Source: Terriglobia bacterium
Lineage (GTDB): Bacteria; Acidobacteriota; UBA6911
Direction of reading: 5' to 3'
NCBI GenBank assembly: GCA_020072565.1
Contig: JAIQGI010000005.1
Coordinates: 160,099 to 224,098 of the forward strand
Length of the DNA stretch: 64,000 nucleotides
Shown one piece after another: positions 46,501 to 56,100 of the stretch. The translations under genes and the position numbers were made by a program. The notes under the pieces are model-generated. The model was given only the letters and a program-made list of their open reading frames with translations, searched no databases and was not told the DNA's origin. The stretch's first letter is position 1; every line of letters starts with the position of its first letter.

Positions 46501-47192
46501 TGGGTGTCGTAGGATCCGAAAAACTTGCTCACGAGGATGCTGATCAGCTGCGAACGTTCCTCGGATCCTGGCGGCTCCGCGATGGCTGCTTCAAATCGCG
46601 CCGCATCCCACCCGGCGTCCAGCTCGCCCCAGCCTCCGCCATTGCCGTTGCCTTCGCTCAGTGCGGCAAAAAACGCGGCGTCACCCATTCGGGAGCGCAA
46701 CGCCTGCGCATCGCGGAACAGGCCCTCCGCCAGGTAAACTCCAGGGATCGGTGTCCCGGGGTGGGCGCGGCGAACGTAATCGACGTAACCCCCCAGGATG
46801 CCCGACTCCATGTCATGCGCGCCGATCATGTGGTATGGGACGAGCAGAAACTTCTTGCCCGATAACCAGTTGTTGTGCTTCTGGATCACCGGCGCGAGTT
46901 CAGGAATGCCGCGCGCTGCCGGGTACCCCTGCAGGATCAGGTGCAGGACCGCCATGAAATGGCTTTTGCCGCAGCCGAAGCTGCCGTGCAGATAGCTGGC
47001 TTTGCTGGTCCGGCTCTGGATGGCGCTGCAAATGAACGAGAGCGCGTCGTCAAAGCAGGACTTCAGCTCAGGAGTCACGACGTAGTCCGAGAGAACGACC
47101 TCAGGTCGCGTGACATCCTCGGCCAGGTGCAGGACGAAATCGCCTCGTTGCACCTTTTCGGGAATTTCGATTATGTCTCTCAAAAGAGTCAT
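43500..47192 (-). CDS. pglY: PglY, large P-loop ATPase of BREX type 2
   Basis: The 1230-residue protein has Walker A YLHGSFGCGKSHFM (about 68-81) and Walker B VVLFLDELILWLASH (about 261-275). A long helical region follows, then a C-terminal Pro-rich linker (PPEPTPGPPPQPAKVG). It is the BREX-2 counterpart of BrxC. GGTGA precedes the ATG. It heads a second transcription unit, pglY-pglZ-brxD-brxHI, separated from pglW-pglX-AlbA by 555 bases that carry the repeated GCTAAYRCT motif. Coupled GTGA overlaps with pglZ suggest stoichiometric translation. Confidence 0.93.
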   Translation of the reverse strand: MTLLRDIIEIPEKVQRGDFVLHLAEDVTRPEVVLSDYVVTPELKSCFDDALSFICSAIQSRTSKASYLHGSFGCGKSHFMAVLHLILQGYPAARGIPELAPVIQKHNNWLSGKKFLLVPYHMIGAHDMESGILGGYVDYVRRAHPGTPIPGVYLAEGLFRDAQALRSRMGDAAFFAALSEGNGNGGGWGELDAGWDAARFEAAIAEPPGSEERSQLISILVSKFFGSYDTQAGGRGEAFVSLDKGLSVLSKHASALGYDAVVLFLDELILWLASHATDLKFVHQEGQKLAKLVEAQTPDRPIPIVSFVARQRDLRELIGEAVPGADRLNFGDALRHWEGRFHKITLEDRNLPAIAERRVLKCRNHAARQELDASFEQTSKIRQSAMNILLTSDGDRQMFRRIYPFSPALVQTLIAVSSVLQRERTALKVMVQLLVEQRDTLKLGDIVPVGDLFDVIAHGDEAFSQDMAIHFDNAKRLYHQKLLPMLEKQYGMHREDLEQLSFDDPQQTAFRCDDRLLKTLLLSALVPEVESLRALTADRLAALNHGSIKTPVEGREGQEVIRRIRNWAAGVGEIRIGEEANPTISIQLTGVDVESIIEQARREDNYGNRIRRVRQMLYEQLQIQGEGEFEQYRQLVWRNTSRNFTVLFRNIRELHDNSLENTGESWKLIIDFPFDEAGHGPRDDLSLLQSFRDSHRQGAKTLCWVPAFLSADALKDLGMLVILDHVLAGERFLQYANHLSPPDKQAAKSLLENQRSVLRQRVQNHLDAAYGLEAITPGSIDATHELELSERYISLWPGFDPRPPVAAKLCGAMEHLLGQALEHEFPAAPEFGAEVKPAILKKVCEQALQAAQTADGRFPVDKVLRPLLRQIANPLLLGEMGIDATHFVLGQHWRNHFLRKAAETGSEITVGHLRDWMNHPKSMGLPKEAQNLVILTFAAQANRTFYQHGTLYEASLTDLPDDCELREQKLPKQEQWQVAVQRAGSIFGVAVSPLLSANNVSTLTSGVRRKTGETQRSCHAFCQRLRDGMTRLGMVPETADRMKTAAAMRTLADCIQASGDTDLIGLLATAEITTSEAAMGECLAKTAELAGAFETLSWDIFDSLGGITDEHRAAAEQVLTEVRQALSSDEHVVQLAPALKVAATKGLRLITKTIVAPAQPVSRATPPEPTPGPPPQPAKVGRRIVGQGTEQNLPLAAAKDLLLKLDREISPGQTARISLSWIIEEEGSKS

Positions 47193-47221
47193 CGACGTTC
47201 ACCGCGATGGAATTGCCAACG

Positions 47222-47717
47222 TTTTGCTAACACTTTCCCAACCGTAACCATCTTAAAATCAATAGCCTACTGAGGCTGCCAGAAAATTGGTCTCGATTAC
47301 CGCAAATTCGCTAACACTCTCGACTCATTGTATTGCGGGCAACCCACCAGGGCCGCTACGGCGACAATGAGCCGTTGACCTCAGCATCGGCCCAACTGTC
47401 TGTGCCGACCTCCAAAACCGCCCTGGAGTGCTCTTGGAGACAATCTGTATATTAACTTCTTGGCATAACTGACTGAGTTCCTCAGGTTTACTGAAATGCC
47501 CCAGTGATTTCACTCTAAATTTATAAATCTGTTATTAATCTTTTATTAATCGGAAGCAGGCAACAGAGCCGGTCATTTTCTGCCTGCCAAACACCGGGTG
47601 CATTTAAATTGCTAATACTCTGCTAACGCTTTCTCTTCTGCAATACCAACCGTTTCAACGAGATCCAGCTGTCTCCTTTGATGCGCCAAAGAATTAACGC
47701 TTTTGCTAACGTTCCTC
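47222..47717. repeat. Five copies of a GCTAAYRCT-type motif ahead of pglY
   Basis: The 555-base spacer between the AlbA_2 gene and pglY holds five degenerate direct copies on the plus strand: TTTTGCTAACACTTT (47222-47236), TTCGCTAACACTCTC (47307-47321), ATTGCTAATACTCT (47608-47621), CTGCTAACGCTTTCTC (47620-47635) and TTTTGCTAACGTTCCTC (47701-47717). Consensus is TTNGCTAAYRCTYTC. On the pglY-sense strand this reads GARAGYRTTAGC. The copies flank an AT-rich stretch (47521-47560). They are plausible binding sites for a regulator of the pglY operon. No gene is seen in the spacer. Confidence 0.6.
47521..47556 (-). promoter_or_regulatory. AT-rich candidate promoter core for pglYZ-brxD
   Basis: Within the GC-rich locus this stretch is strikingly AT-rich. 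On the minus strand it reads attaataaaagattaataa, then cagatttataaatttagag. TTATAAAT could be a -10 element. It lies between motif copies 2 and 3, about 330 bases before pglY, which implies a long leader. Confidence 0.35.
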
Positions 47718-47747
47718 TTCGCCTGGTATACAGGATAGAGGAGCACC

Positions 47748-49484
47748 TCAACCGACACATTCGCCTTCGGATTTCGGGACATACCTTATCTTGTTCGCCT
47801 TCCCCTCACGGCGGAGGAATCCCCCCGGGCCCGACCAGACCCTCAAGTGACGGGAAATTTCGACCTTGGCGGTCTGGGATTCTCCAAGACCAAGCAACTC
47901 CCGGCACTCTCTCGGGGTGATCGAACCATGATCGGTGACGAACTGGCGAACCATTTCGCCGAACCGGATCGGATCAACTCCACGGGTTCTGGTATAAGCG
48001 GCTTTGCCCAGCAGGTCTTTCGCAACCGCTTTGCTGAGGTGGTAGGTTGCGGCTCTGGTTCTGCCGCGACGTTCCAGAATGCCGGTCTTCGGCTGAGCCA
48101 GGTGGTCAAGGATCCCAAGAACGGACTGTTTCGATAACTGGAGAAGTTCAGATGCAGCCCCGCTATCGATAAATGCATGCTCGCGCAGGTAACTCAGGAC
48201 CAACAATCCATCGAGGTCTATCTCTCGACCGTCGCCGCGCCACTTCGCCACCAGAACCGCCATGCGTTCATCGAAGGTGCCATCGAAGATCCGAAGCACA
48301 ACACGCGTGCCATCGGTTTGATATTCGGGAATTCGTTTTCCGGAAGAGAGCATCGGGATGAAGATGCGCCGGCGCCCCATTCCGGCGCGTTCCACTAGCC
48401 CGAGCTTTTCAAAAGCTTCGGCCAACGTCCGGTTCCTCGAGACCGGTTCGTGACGCAGAATGTTCTTTGGTGTGATTCCCGCCAGAAATCCGCCGGGACT
48501 CGTGATCACCAGGTCACGCGCGGCATGCCGGATCAAAACCTCACCGGGATCGCTGTAGTCGCGATGCGTGAGGGCGTTGAGCAACGCTTCGCGTACGACC
48601 TCGATCGGGTAAGCGGGGATCCGCAGTTTGAAAAGCCCGATTGTGGCCTCATGCTCGGGATTGGCGGGCCCGGTGAAGGCCTGCTCGATCCGCTCCAGGA
48701 TTTGCAGAAGTCCGGCGCGGTAGGAGTCATTGCGCGAGACCGTGGTTTCAGAGGTCTCGTACACATAATGCACCTGGTGCTGCGGGCAGAGTGACGAGAT
48801 CACATCCTCCCGGCCGAACAGCAGTAACCCCGTCCGCGTCACGCGGCCCTGCCGCACAGCTCCAAGCCCCGTCAGGAAAGTCCCATCATCGACGCGCAAA
48901 AGCTCGGACTGAGGTTTGAGCCGTCGCAGGACGTTGCGCGCCCGAGCAATCTCGACTTGATCGAGGTCGCCGGGATCGAGGCCATCGGCTGCATCGCCGC
49001 TCCAATCCACGATGCCGGTGGAAACCCGGGCCCTGGCGAAGCTCTGGGCGTCCATGGGCATGCAGCTCTTTCCCACCCGCTGCTTGAACACACCCTGGAC
49101 CGTACCGTAAGGCGGATTCGATCCCTTAGGAACGCGGACCAACAACAGCCGTCCGGTACCTTCAGGAACGGGAAGCTCTTCAACGTCAACCCCAATGTTT
49201 GGACGTGTGCAGTCAAACACGGACCGGCGAAGCAAATCGAGGTCGCAGTTGCCGGATCCATGTATTGCATTCGCACGGCTACGGACCCGGTCTCCCACGC
49301 CGAATACGATCAGGCCACCTTCGGCGTTGGCGAACGACACCGCATATTCCGCTGATGTATGGGAGACTGCCCTCGCGTCGGCCCAGGGCTTGAACTCGAG
49401 CCATTGCGTTTCTAGCTCGTCCGCAGTCTGCGCTTCCAGGCGATTGAGGATTTGGCAGATTTCCGCATTAGTGGGAATGCTCAT
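47748..49484 (-). CDS. AlbA_2/Schlafen-like DNA-binding protein with ATPase-like domain, embedded in BREX
   Basis: The start MSIPTNAEICQIL at 49484 overlaps the pglX stop in an ATGA, giving 578 residues. The N-terminal Schlafen AlbA_2 domain (about 20-140) has ETQWLEFKPWADARA, YAVSFANAEGGLIVFGVGD and VFKQRVGKSCMPM. The middle part carries EVVREALLNALTHRDYS (about 295-311), the HATPase_c_4 signature of COG2865-type 'predicted transcriptional regulators'. The C-terminus has winged-helix segments (LSYLREHAFIDSGAASELL; ITPRECRELLGLGESQ). Such proteins are usually regulators and some Schlafen domains are RNA nucleases. Its coupling to pglX, just ahead of the motif-rich spacer, suggests control of pglYZ. 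That role is inferred. Confidence 0.8.
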   Translation of the reverse strand: MSIPTNAEICQILNRLEAQTADELETQWLEFKPWADARAVSHTSAEYAVSFANAEGGLIVFGVGDRVRSRANAIHGSGNCDLDLLRRSVFDCTRPNIGVDVEELPVPEGTGRLLLVRVPKGSNPPYGTVQGVFKQRVGKSCMPMDAQSFARARVSTGIVDWSGDAADGLDPGDLDQVEIARARNVLRRLKPQSELLRVDDGTFLTGLGAVRQGRVTRTGLLLFGREDVISSLCPQHQVHYVYETSETTVSRNDSYRAGLLQILERIEQAFTGPANPEHEATIGLFKLRIPAYPIEVVREALLNALTHRDYSDPGEVLIRHAARDLVITSPGGFLAGITPKNILRHEPVSRNRTLAEAFEKLGLVERAGMGRRRIFIPMLSSGKRIPEYQTDGTRVVLRIFDGTFDERMAVLVAKWRGDGREIDLDGLLVLSYLREHAFIDSGAASELLQLSKQSVLGILDHLAQPKTGILERRGRTRAATYHLSKAVAKDLLGKAAYTRTRGVDPIRFGEMVRQFVTDHGSITPRECRELLGLGESQTAKVEISRHLRVWSGPGGFLRREGKANKIRYVPKSEGECVG

Positions 49485-52400
49485 CGGCGGTTCCTTCTGG
49501 ATGCGGCACGCTGCGCCGGCCGCCATGCCCTGATCTCAGCCGGTGTTTTGCCCATCTGGCGGGCTTCTTCCTGAATGAAGCCTTCGAAATAGTCGCCCAT
49601 CGGCAGGCGGAACCAGGGATCGATCTCGTTGTGCCACTGCTTCAGCCAGGGGAGCAGCTCGATCAGGCAGGCCAGCAGCGGCACCAGACGCGGGTCCTCG
49701 CGGCCGCCTAGCCGTTCCTGGACGTCCACGTAATGGGTGCTGATCGCGCGCGCAAGCTGTAGGTGATTGTAGCCGGCCCACGCGATCATCAGCGTGCCGT
49801 CCGATCCGTGGCAATGCGGAAAGCTCACCCAGCGCTCCTTCTGCACATCAAGCTTGCCGCGCAAGCGCCAGTAATTGGTCGTCAGGAAATCAGCGCTTGC
49901 GTATTTCGGAGGCACGGGGATATCGCCGACCTCGTTGCGCTTCAGAGCCTTAGCATCATCTTCGGTCAGAAAACTTGAATGATCCCGGGGCAGCTTCGTC
50001 CGAGCATCAATGGCATCTTCCTGCCGTTGCAGTTCCCAGGTGTGTTCCCATTCCGCCCTTTTGCGCAACCCGGTTTCCTTGTAGCGCAAAACGGGCAGCA
50101 ACGGCACGCTCTCCGCATCGACCAGTTCGGTGACGAGCTTCTGCACATCAAAACCCGGATCGTCGCGATAGACCTCGCCGACCTGCATGAATTCGGGATC
50201 CTGTCGCGCGATGTCGGCAAGCCGCGCAAGTGAAATTAGGCCTTGCTCGATCCTGGCCGTGGTTTTGCCTTCGTCGTTCATACGGCCATCAAAGTCGAAG
50301 TATCCCTCCAACCTGTCCAGCAGCCAGTTCCGCAGAGCCCATTCTTGCTGTAGTTCCCAAGACTCGATGTTCCACCGCCGCTTGAACTCCGGTCGTTCGA
50401 TGAGGCCAATGTTGCGGTCGGACTCGATCAGCTCGATCCGCCACCGCACGATCTGCTTGTACTCATCGGGCCACTCGGCAGGAATTTCGATGACCGGTGT
50501 CGAGCCGTGACGGGCGAACCAGCTTGATTCCTCCTCGCCGGCCGCCATGCGTCGCGCGAGGACAATCTCAAACGCCCGATGCCCGAACTTCAATTCGGGC
50601 GGGCTCTCGCATCGCAAAACATCCGCTTCATGGGGCAGAAGGTCGTATAGCTTGTAGCATTCCCAGTCTAGATCCTCCTGCAACGCGATCATCCGAAAGA
50701 GCGTGGTGTGGAAAAGCTGCCGATGCTCGGCCAACATTGCTGCCGTTGGAAGCGTCCGACGCGCTGCTACTTCCGGAAGCGAGGCAGACAGTTGCCGCGC
50801 GAGGGCGTCGAGCTTTCTGGCGAGTGCCAGTGGCTGATCGGCGGGCAATGGGAATTGCTTAAGCTTCGTGCCGTCGTGTTCCCAGAAGTCCTCAAAGGGT
50901 GTGGTTCGTTGACGCGCCCCATGTTGATCAACCGTGCTCCCCTTGTTATGAAACACCTGCTTCATCCAGAAGCACGCGATGGAACTGTTGAGTATGCCCA
51001 GCAGCCCGAGGTGGTCGTCTTCGCTGGCGTTGGCAGGTAGCGTGATCAACGGCGCGTGCCTGTTGAACATCAGGCCGCCACGGCAGAGGCTCAAATGATT
51101 GTGCGTGGCGACATGCGACAACACAAGTGACAGTGGCGTCCGGTTCCGCTCAACAGGAATCTGGTGGTACTCCCACCATGGCCGACCGCACTGCGCGTAC
51201 GTTGCTCTGCTGAAATCGAGTCGAGCTGAGAGCGTTGTCCTAAGGGGCCAAAGCCATGTCAGGATCAGCTCATTTCTTTGCAGTTCGATATTGCCGTCGT
51301 ACGGAAAGAGCACCTCGAGTTGTGGCAGAAGTCCCCAGTCTCGGATGTCCTCGCCCTCGACAAATAGCCGGCGATAAGTGGCAGGTAGCTGGCGGATGCG
51401 CTGGGATCCCTTTGCCGTACTGAACGCATCTTCTTCGCCAAGAATTGCACTCGGTCCAATCGACACAACCATGTCGCCCAAAAAGTGGCTGCCAGCCTTG
51501 TCAAGGAGATCTCTCAACTCTGCCGCACCGCCGCCGCCGATGGACCAGGGGTGTCTTCCGAACTGTTCGCGTGGGGTGTCATTGACGCTCACAAAGGAGC
51601 TCTGGCTGCCGACATGGTCGATCTGGTCGAGGATAGCCGACCAGACAAGTCCGCGTCCTGGATCCTCTGGCGTGGCGGGTTCACCCTTGATGCCCATAAC
51701 CGCGCGAATAGTCCCAGCGACAGGTCGACGCTTGCGAGCGAAAAGGACCACCGTCGGCGTACCGTGGCCGGGGAGGTAGGCGCCGCTTGTGTCGATAACG
51801 TGAGTCAAGTCGATTTTGGGCAGGTAGTTTTCGACCAGCTCCTTTCCAAACTCTCGTTTCATGAAGCTGTTTGTCGTGATTTGCCCGGTGTAGCCGCCGT
51901 CGACAGCAAGCCAGAAGATGCGCTCCATGAAAGGGACTGCGAGCGAATACTTCATATGACATGTGCCGTATCGTTGCCGATAGGCTTGGTTCAGGGCACG
52001 ATCTTTCGGCGTGATGTACGGAGGATTGGCTACGACCGCGTGATACCGTCCGTTCACGAGCATCCGATCCAGGCCACGCGAGTCTTCGGCGTGGAAGTAG
52101 TGTGCGAGCGGTCGCCAGTCACCCAGAAACATCTGGCTACCCGCGCCGTGCAAAAGAGAATCGCCGCAGGCGAGGTTCAGTTGAAATGCAGGCGCATCCG
52201 CGAGGCGCCGGATGTCGCAGGATTTCATCGCGGCCAAGAGCAGGCGAAAGCGCGTGATCGCAACGGCGTACGGATTCAAATCCACGCCGTGGATGCTGTT
52301 GAGCGTCCGCTGGACCAGTTCGCGTACAGACGTGCCGGGCTCCTTGCGTTGCCATCGGTCCAGGATGCGGCGAAAGCTGCCGAGAAGGAAATGGCCGCTG

Positions 52401-53164
52401 CCGCAGGCGGGATCGATCATCCGAAATCCGGCCGCCGTCACCGCGATCCCTTCGCGGTCCAGCATAGGCGGAGCATCGAGGCCAAACTCGTCCAGCGCTG
52501 GATCGAGGGTGCGGTCGAGGATGAACTCTTCGACGAATTCAGGGGTCTGGAGGAGGGCGTACCTTTTGCGGGCCTCTTCCGAAAGATCCTGGTAGAGATC
52601 GCCGAGGAAACGCGTGTCCCAGCCCGCATCGGTGAAGTCGTGCACCAGCCCGCCGGATTCCGGGTTGATTCTCTGGAAAAAGCGAAGCAGCTCTGCGGCG
52701 GCATCTCCCGAGAGCCAGTTCGGCTGTGCGCGCAGGGCGTTGTGGCGGCCGAAGATTTCTGCGGCGCCGGGAAGCTGGGCCAGATGGTCAAAGACGGCCA
52801 GAAGGTAGTCGCGGTCGTTGAGGGTTGGATGCGCCCGGAAATAAAGCTCGTGTTCGTCCCGGGCGCGGTTCAAGCGATCGCCCGGGCCGGCGATCTTGGG
52901 TGGATCGATCAGGCGGTTGTCCTCTAGAAAACGCACGAACACGCACGAGAGCACCCAAGCAGCGGCGCTTTGCGTGATTGAATCGCTTCGCCAGTCCTCG
53001 TAATTCTGCGCGGTTCTTTCGGCCTGGCGCGCGCGGCTGTGCTCCGCCCGAAGCCATTGGCCCACATCAGGAACTTCGACAGACTCGCTTCGTTCCAACA
53101 GATCACCTTCGAGCCGCTGGAGCAGCTTGCTCACATTCGAGAGTAATTGCCGACGCTCGATCAT
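49481..53164 (-). CDS. pglX: PglX, BREX type 2 adenine-specific DNA methyltransferase
   Basis: The 1227-residue methyltransferase has AdoMet motif I DPACGSGHFLLGSF (about 251-264), GVDLNPYAVAITRFRLLLA (about 293-311) and the catalytic motif IV VVANPPYIT (NPPY at 380-383). A long target-recognition and specificity region follows. In Pgl/BREX systems PglX methylates a short non-palindromic host motif at N6-adenine and marks self from phage DNA. In the Streptomyces Pgl model, modification of progeny phage is instead the trigger for later exclusion. It overlaps pglW (ATGA) and the AlbA_2 gene (ATGA). No frameshift or homopolymer phase-variation tract is apparent by eye. Confidence 0.94.
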   Translation of the reverse strand: MIERRQLLSNVSKLLQRLEGDLLERSESVEVPDVGQWLRAEHSRARQAERTAQNYEDWRSDSITQSAAAWVLSCVFVRFLEDNRLIDPPKIAGPGDRLNRARDEHELYFRAHPTLNDRDYLLAVFDHLAQLPGAAEIFGRHNALRAQPNWLSGDAAAELLRFFQRINPESGGLVHDFTDAGWDTRFLGDLYQDLSEEARKRYALLQTPEFVEEFILDRTLDPALDEFGLDAPPMLDREGIAVTAAGFRMIDPACGSGHFLLGSFRRILDRWQRKEPGTSVRELVQRTLNSIHGVDLNPYAVAITRFRLLLAAMKSCDIRRLADAPAFQLNLACGDSLLHGAGSQMFLGDWRPLAHYFHAEDSRGLDRMLVNGRYHAVVANPPYITPKDRALNQAYRQRYGTCHMKYSLAVPFMERIFWLAVDGGYTGQITTNSFMKREFGKELVENYLPKIDLTHVIDTSGAYLPGHGTPTVVLFARKRRPVAGTIRAVMGIKGEPATPEDPGRGLVWSAILDQIDHVGSQSSFVSVNDTPREQFGRHPWSIGGGGAAELRDLLDKAGSHFLGDMVVSIGPSAILGEEDAFSTAKGSQRIRQLPATYRRLFVEGEDIRDWGLLPQLEVLFPYDGNIELQRNELILTWLWPLRTTLSARLDFSRATYAQCGRPWWEYHQIPVERNRTPLSLVLSHVATHNHLSLCRGGLMFNRHAPLITLPANASEDDHLGLLGILNSSIACFWMKQVFHNKGSTVDQHGARQRTTPFEDFWEHDGTKLKQFPLPADQPLALARKLDALARQLSASLPEVAARRTLPTAAMLAEHRQLFHTTLFRMIALQEDLDWECYKLYDLLPHEADVLRCESPPELKFGHRAFEIVLARRMAAGEEESSWFARHGSTPVIEIPAEWPDEYKQIVRWRIELIESDRNIGLIERPEFKRRWNIESWELQQEWALRNWLLDRLEGYFDFDGRMNDEGKTTARIEQGLISLARLADIARQDPEFMQVGEVYRDDPGFDVQKLVTELVDAESVPLLPVLRYKETGLRKRAEWEHTWELQRQEDAIDARTKLPRDHSSFLTEDDAKALKRNEVGDIPVPPKYASADFLTTNYWRLRGKLDVQKERWVSFPHCHGSDGTLMIAWAGYNHLQLARAISTHYVDVQERLGGREDPRLVPLLACLIELLPWLKQWHNEIDPWFRLPMGDYFEGFIQEEARQMGKTPAEIRAWRPAQRAASRRNRR

Positions 53165-56100
53165 GCGGGGTCCCCCCCGCCGGCTGGCGCGCGATGCTGG
53201 TTCTCGATCCAGCTATTCGGAATGCGGGCGCGCTGGCCGGGGCTGATGATAGGGATGGCCTTGCCGTCCAGCAGCGCCTGGTCATCACCGGGGACCAGAA
53301 GCCAGAGGCCGTGGATCCCGTCGCGGCGTCCGATGCGGTCCCGCATCCGTTCCAGAAAGTCCATCCGGTCGTATCGGGCGAGCAAGCCCGCGTAAACGAT
53401 CAGCATTGTCTTTTCGGCGCGCAGAAAACGCTGCTCAACCGCGTTCATGGCTCGGCCAACCAGGAGCATCAGCTTATCCCAGTCGCCTTGGCCGGGCGTC
53501 GCATCGGTTTTGACCACGAGGTCCCAGCTCACGCGCGCTTTCGTGGCTGCGTGCCGCAGAGCCTCCAGAAAGACTTCCTCGAAATCCACGAGCTGGACCG
53601 GAAACCGGCTTGACAGCTCCTTCATCGCTTTCTGGTAATTCCGGTGATAATTCGGGTTCACCAGAAGGGTCAGGAACGCTCCTCCTTTTGCGGCGCGCTG
53701 GAGCCGCTCCTCGAATTGCCTTGCTTCCGCGAAATCAGGAGTCACCTCGCCCGCTGGGCTCAGGTCGCGTCCGGTTGGGTGTCGTGGGAGCGACTCGGTG
53801 CGGGTGGAGATCGAAGGCCGTTCGCTCAGCCGGCTGGTGTAGCAGCCGGTGCCCTCCCGGCCCTCCGGGTCCCACTCGAAATCGAGCCCCGCCTGGCGCA
53901 GAAGATCGTCGAGCATGGGCCTATCCGGCGCTGGTTGAGCTTCTGGATAACGGCTTGACACGCGTTCCCGGATCTGTTCGATGGTCAGCGACCTCACGCC
54001 CAGAAGTGCGCCCTGGGACAGCTTCAGCGCTCTCGCGGCATCCATGTTCCTCGGGTACAGCTCCTGGCGGCTCGAGACGGCTGCGTGACGCGAAGCTGCC
54101 GAAGCCATCCGCAGCAACCGGGAGTCGGTAATGACCATGCCTGCAGGTGGTTGGATCTCGCGCAGCCGTTCGATCGCCCGGGTAGGAACGACAAGCGGGT
54201 CTTCTTCTGCCAGCCTGTCCGCGACCTGACCAAGGCGGATCGCGTAATTCGCGAGTTCCTGTGTTGCGGCCACAAGGATGCCCGATTCTGCCAGATGGAC
54301 GATGAAACGCGACTCCGCCATCGTGCGCTCGACTTCGACAGAGGCGCGGACCACCGCACAGGCCAGTCGGGTGCGCTGCGGCTCATCCTCGGTTGAACCC
54401 CGCGCGGTAAGCACGGCCTCGGTCAATTCCCGGAGCGACATGGCACCGGCCTGGCCGGCAAGGATATCAGCGATGTCAGATCGGATTCGGGTAATCGCGG
54501 GATCTCTCGACCATCGGTTCTGGAACTGCCCTACCAGCTGGCTGACGCGGGCCCTGGTGATTTTCAAGGTTCGGGCGACATCTGATTGGGTGGGCCACTC
54601 CGGCGATTCAGATTCGAGCCCTAGGATGGCCCGCAAGACGTGCTGGGTTGTTTCCCGGCCGCGGCCCCCCGCTCCGGCCACGCGCCTGACGAGCATATCG
54701 ATGCTCAAGGTGGCGAGGTCAATTGACTCACGCGGGGGCTCCGCCTCAACAGGCACCGAGGGTTTTTCGCGAAGCGGCTTGCCCAACTGCTCAAGAAGCA
54801 TTCGCCTGATGGCCGAGATCTCGCGACGGGTTTTATTGCCTACGCCGCGCAGACGCAACAGCCGCCGTAGCGGGACAGTGAGCAGGTCCTCGACTGTAAG
54901 GATGTTTGCCCGGTCGAGAGCGTTTGTGGCGCGGGTTCCCAGGCCGAGTTCGTGGATCTGGGTGTCGAAACTGGCTTCGGCAAGCAAGCCTCGCAGACGC
55001 GAGTCATCCTCCTTGTCGGCCAACGTGCCGGGTTCTTCGATAGCTTCAAAGCAGGCGCGCCAGCTTCGCAGCATCTCTTCGGCATTGTCGGACCGTTCCG
55101 CAACATTGCGGCGAAACGCCCTGGTGAAGAACTCGGCCAACTGATCGCGCAATCCGGCTTCAAACAATTCAGCGTCGATCGTGATTTCGCAGTCGAGGTG
55201 CGATGGGTCCGTTGCCCCATCTCCCCATTTCGGAAGCATTCCGGTTGCCAGCTCGTAGAGGGTTACGGCGGCCGCATAGCGTTCCGCATGAAGGTCCCAC
55301 GCCTTTCGAATCGGAAGCAGAGGGTCGAGATAGCCGGTCGTGCCCGCACGGATATTTTCGGGCGGCGTGCGGGAGAGAGAGAAGTCGAAGAGAACCAGGT
55401 GTAGCTTGTCGCCGCGCCCCAGCATTCCGATGGCAATGTTGTCAGGCTTGATGTCCCGGTGTGGGAAACCTTGCTCCTCGAGATAGTTGACCGTCTCGAG
55501 CAGGTCCTCCCCAAAACGCTGCAACAGATCGATGTGCAGCTTGCCTTCTTTGCGAAGGCGCTGGCCGAGCGTTTCTATGATCCGTTTTTCCTTCTCCGAG
55601 TAAACGGGCCGCATGAGAAAAGCGTTGCGGGTGCCCAGCACTAGCTGTTTTTCGAACTCCACGATGTGGGGGTGCCGGAGCTTCTGGAGCACCTCTGCCT
55701 CGCCTTTGATTCTGGTATTGTGGTCGGGAGTGGATGCGGCCTTGAGGATGAAGTCCTCGCCGTTATGCTCGACCAGGAGCACGACGGAAAATGCGCCTTG
55801 CCCCAGGCGTCTCGAGACTTTCAGGTCTCCCGGGAGCATATCTCCCGGCTGAGCTCTGCTCGGATCTTCGATGGACTTCGACTCTGGAGAGGTCAACTCT
55901 TCCTCAACCTCATCGAGCTCTTGCAGAAAATCGACGACCGAATCGGTCCGGCTGGGCACCTCGGGATGTGTGCTGTATTGAATAAGGTACTGGAGAGCCT
56001 CGCAAGCGCCGTTAAGGACGGAGCTGATCTGGAGCCCCTTCGTCTCGCGCAGTTTGTTGCTCAGCTCTAATCCGTTGGCGGCCGGTGGAACTCCGGAAAA

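Noticed and set aside
46098..46865. 255-codon plus-strand ORF opposite pglY
   Set aside because: Covers the pglY ATPase region in antisense; no coding signature of its own.
47222..47717. CRISPR array or plasmid iterons
   Set aside because: Copies are short, degenerate and irregularly spaced (from about 10 to nearly 300 bases), with no spacers, cas genes or replication initiator. A regulatory array is the simpler reading.
51485..52927. 480-codon plus-strand ORF opposite pglX
   Set aside because: Lies wholly inside pglX on the other strand and has no domain or start signal; typical of high-GC third-position bias.
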